Shown: positions 5,616 through 7,171 of the stretch, one piece after another
How the letters are laid out: each line of letters begins with the position of its first letter
How positions within the stretch are numbered: position 1 is the first letter of the stretch
Source of the DNA: Rickettsiaceae bacterium
GTDB lineage: Bacteria > Pseudomonadota > Alphaproteobacteria > Rickettsiales > Rickettsiaceae
Reading direction: 5' to 3'
Assembly (NCBI GenBank): GCA_021741285.1
Contig: JAIOYD010000074.1
Span: forward strand, 1 to 7,171
Length of the DNA: 7,171 nucleotides
Position numbers and translations under genes: made by a program
Notes under the pieces: generated by a model
Told to the model about the DNA's origin: nothing
The model's database searches: none
The model's input: only the letters and a program-made list of their open reading frames with translations

Positions 5616-6960
5616 TGTCATTTATCAAAGCTGAGTTCAGCGGATTACGCTGAAAACCTTATAAATTCATTCTAAAATTATCAAAGTGGAGTTCAACTTT
5701 ATCATAGACAAGTTCAATATATTGTGATTTAATCAAAGCTAAGTTCAATATATGAAAAAACTCAGATAAATATGGATGATATTTCCAAGGTCAACGACAA
5801 AATTTGGAGTATGGGTGAGCAACGTGCGGAGATCATCGCACCTCTTGCTAAAAGCGCTATTTGTTCAAGGCAAATGGCATTAGAAGCAGCAAACAAGCTT
5901 AAATTATCCACGCGCTACATATATAGACTAATTCATAATTATCGCCAATCACATGGCTTAATGACCTCTATTATTCCTCAAAAACCAAATGGCGGTAAGG
6001 GAAGATCAAGGTTATCTCAACAGCAAGAAGACCTTATTAATCAGGTAATTGATAAATTTTATCTTACTTCTCAAAAACTTAGTCCGGCAAAAGCTGTAGA
6101 AGAAATAAGAAAGCAATGCCTTGAACAACAAATTGAGTTTTCATCGGAAATAACTATTCGTAGACGTCTTGGTTCTCTTGCACTAGCTCAACTGCAAAGA
6201 CGTGGAGAAAGTAGTACATCAACAGAGCCTATCATTGGGAACTTTCCAAAAGTTGATTACCCATTAGATGTGGTACAGATTGATCATACTTTAGTTGACG
6301 TTATTATTGTTGATCCTATTGAAAGATTACCTATTGGTAGACCTTATATTACTGTTGCTATTGATATTTATAGTAGATGCATTGCCGGTTTCATTTTGTC
6401 GCTTGAAGCTCCTTCTGCCGTATCCGTTGGATTGTGTTTGACGCATATTGCTATGGATAAAGAACCTTGGCTTGCAATGCTTGAAATTAATGCCTCATGG
6501 CCTATTTATGGCAAACCTAATATTATTCATGTTGATAACGGTTCGGATTTTCATAGTAACGCTCTGACACGCGGTTGTTTGCAGCATGGGATCAAAATAG
6601 AATATAGACCAATAGGGAAACCGCATTATGGTGGAATTATAGAGCGTGTTATCGGTACTATGATGAAATTAGTTCATACCTTACCAGGTACTACTTTCTC
6701 TAATATTAAAGAAAAAGGTGATTATCCTTCTGAAAACAAGGCTTGCCTGACACTTGGTGAGCTTGAGAGATGGCTGATTATAGCAATTACTAAATATTAT
6801 CACTTACGCTTACATACCGGAATTTCTCAAACACCGCTAAAACTCTATGAATCAGGTGTATTAGCGATGAAACAACATGGTAAGAAACTATCTTACATAA
6901 ACGATAAAAAAGCATTTCTCATCGATTTTTTACCGATAATCTATCGTTCTTTGAGAAAAG
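5616..6960 (+). mobile_element. Left part of a Tn5053/Tn402-like (TniA-type) transposon
   Basis: The element seems to start with TGTCATTTATCAAAG at 5616, close to the TGTCATTTTCAGAAG-type ends of the Tn402/Tn5053 group and with the 5'-TGT shared with Tn7-like elements. Four repeats follow, then tniA reading inward, the order expected at the tniA-proximal end. The tniB, tniQ and resolvase genes and the second end are absent: sequence typical of TniA stops near 6960 and changes to unrelated repeats and an IS110-type gene. It is therefore a truncated remnant. Confidence 0.7.
5622..5747 (+). repeat. Four transposase-binding-type repeats
   Basis: 18-bp copies lie at 5622-5639, 5678-5695, 5699-5716 and 5730-5747. 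The consensus is TTATCAAAGCTAAGTTCA, with invariant ATCA near the start and AGTTCA at the end. All are in the same orientation, pointing into the element. Unequal spacing (starts 56, 21 and 31 bp apart) is usual for TnsB/TniA binding arrays at transposon ends. The first copy is part of the terminal repeat; the last ends 24 bp before the tniA start, so transposase binding would probably also repress its own gene. Confidence 0.8.
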
Positions 6961-7016
6961 TGTTGTGCGCCAAGCATACTAGTCCACTAAAAATGAATCT
7001 GCGCCAAGCATACTAG
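5772..7016 (+). CDS. tniA: TniA/TnsB-type DDE transposase, C-terminally truncated
   Basis: 414 residues against roughly 550 for full TniA. The N-terminal HTH (~30-60: SRQMALEAANKLKLSTRYIY) precedes a second DNA-binding region with GGKGRSRLSQQQEDLI (~75-90). The rve/RNase H-like core follows with catalytic residues D171 (QIDHT), D255 (HVDNGSDF) and E291 (GGIIERVIG); 35 residues lie between D255 and E291, the D,D(35)E spacing. Family-like sequence continues to FLIDFLPIIYRSLRK (~396). The last ~18 codons come from the direct-repeat region (CAKHTSP, NLRQAY) and are not TniA. The lost part includes the C-terminal domains that contact the ATPase partner TniB, so catalysis of full transposition is unlikely, though end binding may persist. 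No strong ribosome site is seen; a mini-ORF (ATG 5752, stop TAA 5767-5769) ends just before the start. Confidence 0.85.
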   Translation: MDDISKVNDKIWSMGEQRAEIIAPLAKSAICSRQMALEAANKLKLSTRYIYRLIHNYRQSHGLMTSIIPQKPNGGKGRSRLSQQQEDLINQVIDKFYLTSQKLSPAKAVEEIRKQCLEQQIEFSSEITIRRRLGSLALAQLQRRGESSTSTEPIIGNFPKVDYPLDVVQIDHTLVDVIIVDPIERLPIGRPYITVAIDIYSRCIAGFILSLEAPSAVSVGLCLTHIAMDKEPWLAMLEINASWPIYGKPNIIHVDNGSDFHSNALTRGCLQHGIKIEYRPIGKPHYGGIIERVIGTMMKLVHTLPGTTFSNIKEKGDYPSENKACLTLGELERWLIIAITKYYHLRLHTGISQTPLKLYESGVLAMKQHGKKLSYINDKKAFLIDFLPIIYRSLRKVLCAKHTSPLKMNLRQAY

Positions 7017-7021
7017 TCCAC
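6966..7021. repeat. Two copies of a 22-bp direct repeat at the tniA break
   Basis: Identical 22-bp copies at 6966-6987 and 7000-7021 (start TGCGCCAAGC, end ACTAGTCCAC) are separated by 12 bp. A further TGCGCCA follows at 7025-7031. They are more GC-rich than the surroundings, supply the last codons and the stop of truncated tniA, and sit between it and the IS110-type gene. They could be ends of another element, targets of the IS110 element, or a recombination scar. I cannot name the source. Confidence 0.85.
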
Positions 7022-7171
7022 CCCTGCGCCAGAAGATACCGTCTTGCCCGTCAATAATTTTTTTCATTATTTTATAAAATTATATTGTTTTTATATCTTT
7101 ATTAAAAGCAGTTCCGTTTTTAAGCACTCCATAAATTATATGAAGCAATTTACGCATAGCAGCTATAACTA
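7022..7171 (-). mobile_element. 3' end of an IS110-family element (boundary uncertain)
   Basis: From the transposase stop at 7080 to the direct repeats there are only ~58 bp (7022-7079), including TGCGCCAGAAGATACCGTC. IS110 elements lack conventional terminal inverted repeats, so the junction cannot be placed exactly; somewhere within 7000-7035 is likely. The short 3' non-coding part leaves little room for a bridge RNA here, so it would more likely be at the other, unseen end. Confidence 0.45.
7080..7171 (-). CDS. IS110-family transposase, C-terminal fragment
   Basis: Reading from the window edge on the minus strand, 29 codons precede a TAA at 7080-7082. They include VIAAMRKLLHIIYGVLKNG then TAFNKDI. 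The A-x-M-R-K-L-L-x-x-I-Y-x-x-L-K-x-G-x-x-F pattern is the typical end of the Transposase_20 domain of IS110/IS1111 transposases, DEDD-type enzymes guided by a bridge RNA from the element's non-coding end. The catalytic parts and start lie outside the window. It converges on the truncated tniA. Confidence 0.75.
   Translation of the reverse strand, partial: VIAAMRKLLHIIYGVLKNGTAFNKDIKTI

Noticed and set aside
5622..5747. CRISPR-like array
   Set aside because: Repeats are imperfect, the spacing is irregular and too short, and they are explained as TniA binding sites at a transposon end.
5905..5913. TTATCCACG, a DnaA-box-like 9-mer
   Set aside because: A single copy inside the tniA coding sequence, far from the repeats and rep, so no origin role is supported.

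Overview
The window is AT-rich with densely packed genes. It looks like the replication and partition core of a low-copy plasmid, or a plasmid-derived element, from an obligate intracellular alphaproteobacterium. The best guess is Rickettsiaceae (Rickettsia or a relative). This rests on base composition, on a large non-classical Rep protein beside a ParA, and on the mix of IS256-, TniA- and IS110-type sequences. No database search was possible, so the host is an inference.

Layout, left to right. (1) 1-137: the 3' end of an IS256-family transposase on the + strand, followed by what looks like the right terminal inverted repeat. (2) 94-3389, minus strand: a two-gene operon. It holds a large protein of about 880 residues with two winged-helix-like segments (probable replication initiator). 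Its stop overlaps by 4 nt (ATGA) the start of a 218-residue LuxR-type HTH protein, whose last 13 codons are supplied by the IS256 end. (3) 3390-3867: a 478-bp gene-free region, the likely control and origin segment. It has a candidate minus-strand rep promoter, a candidate ~95-nt + strand RNA with its own promoter and rho-independent terminator lying antisense to the rep leader, seven copies of the hexamer TAAGAT/ATCTTA, and a 42-bp palindrome. (4) 3868-5390, minus strand: parA with an N-terminal HTH, followed 20 bp later by a small basic winged-helix protein that is the best candidate for the ParB-like partner. (5) 5391-5615: the parA promoter and a near-perfect 62-bp palindrome (30-nt arms). 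(6) 5616-~6960: the left end of a Tn5053/Tn402/Tn7-like transposon, starting with TGTCA, with four transposase-binding-type repeats and a tniA gene missing its C-terminal third. (7) ~6960-7171: two copies of a 22-bp direct repeat, then the minus-strand C-terminus of an IS110-family transposase running off the window.

How the parts may work together (inference): Rep would act in the 3390-3867 region. Its synthesis could be limited by the antisense RNA and by protein binding at the hexamers overlapping the rep promoter. ParA and the small wHTH protein would segregate the replicon, using the palindromes on either side of their operon, which share a 15-bp core, as operator and/or centromere. The LuxR-like gene is translationally coupled to rep. 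The mobile elements have attacked both flanks; one changed the end of the LuxR-like protein and another rearrangement cut tniA short. The least expected signals are the antisense-RNA arrangement and the paired palindromes around the par operon.
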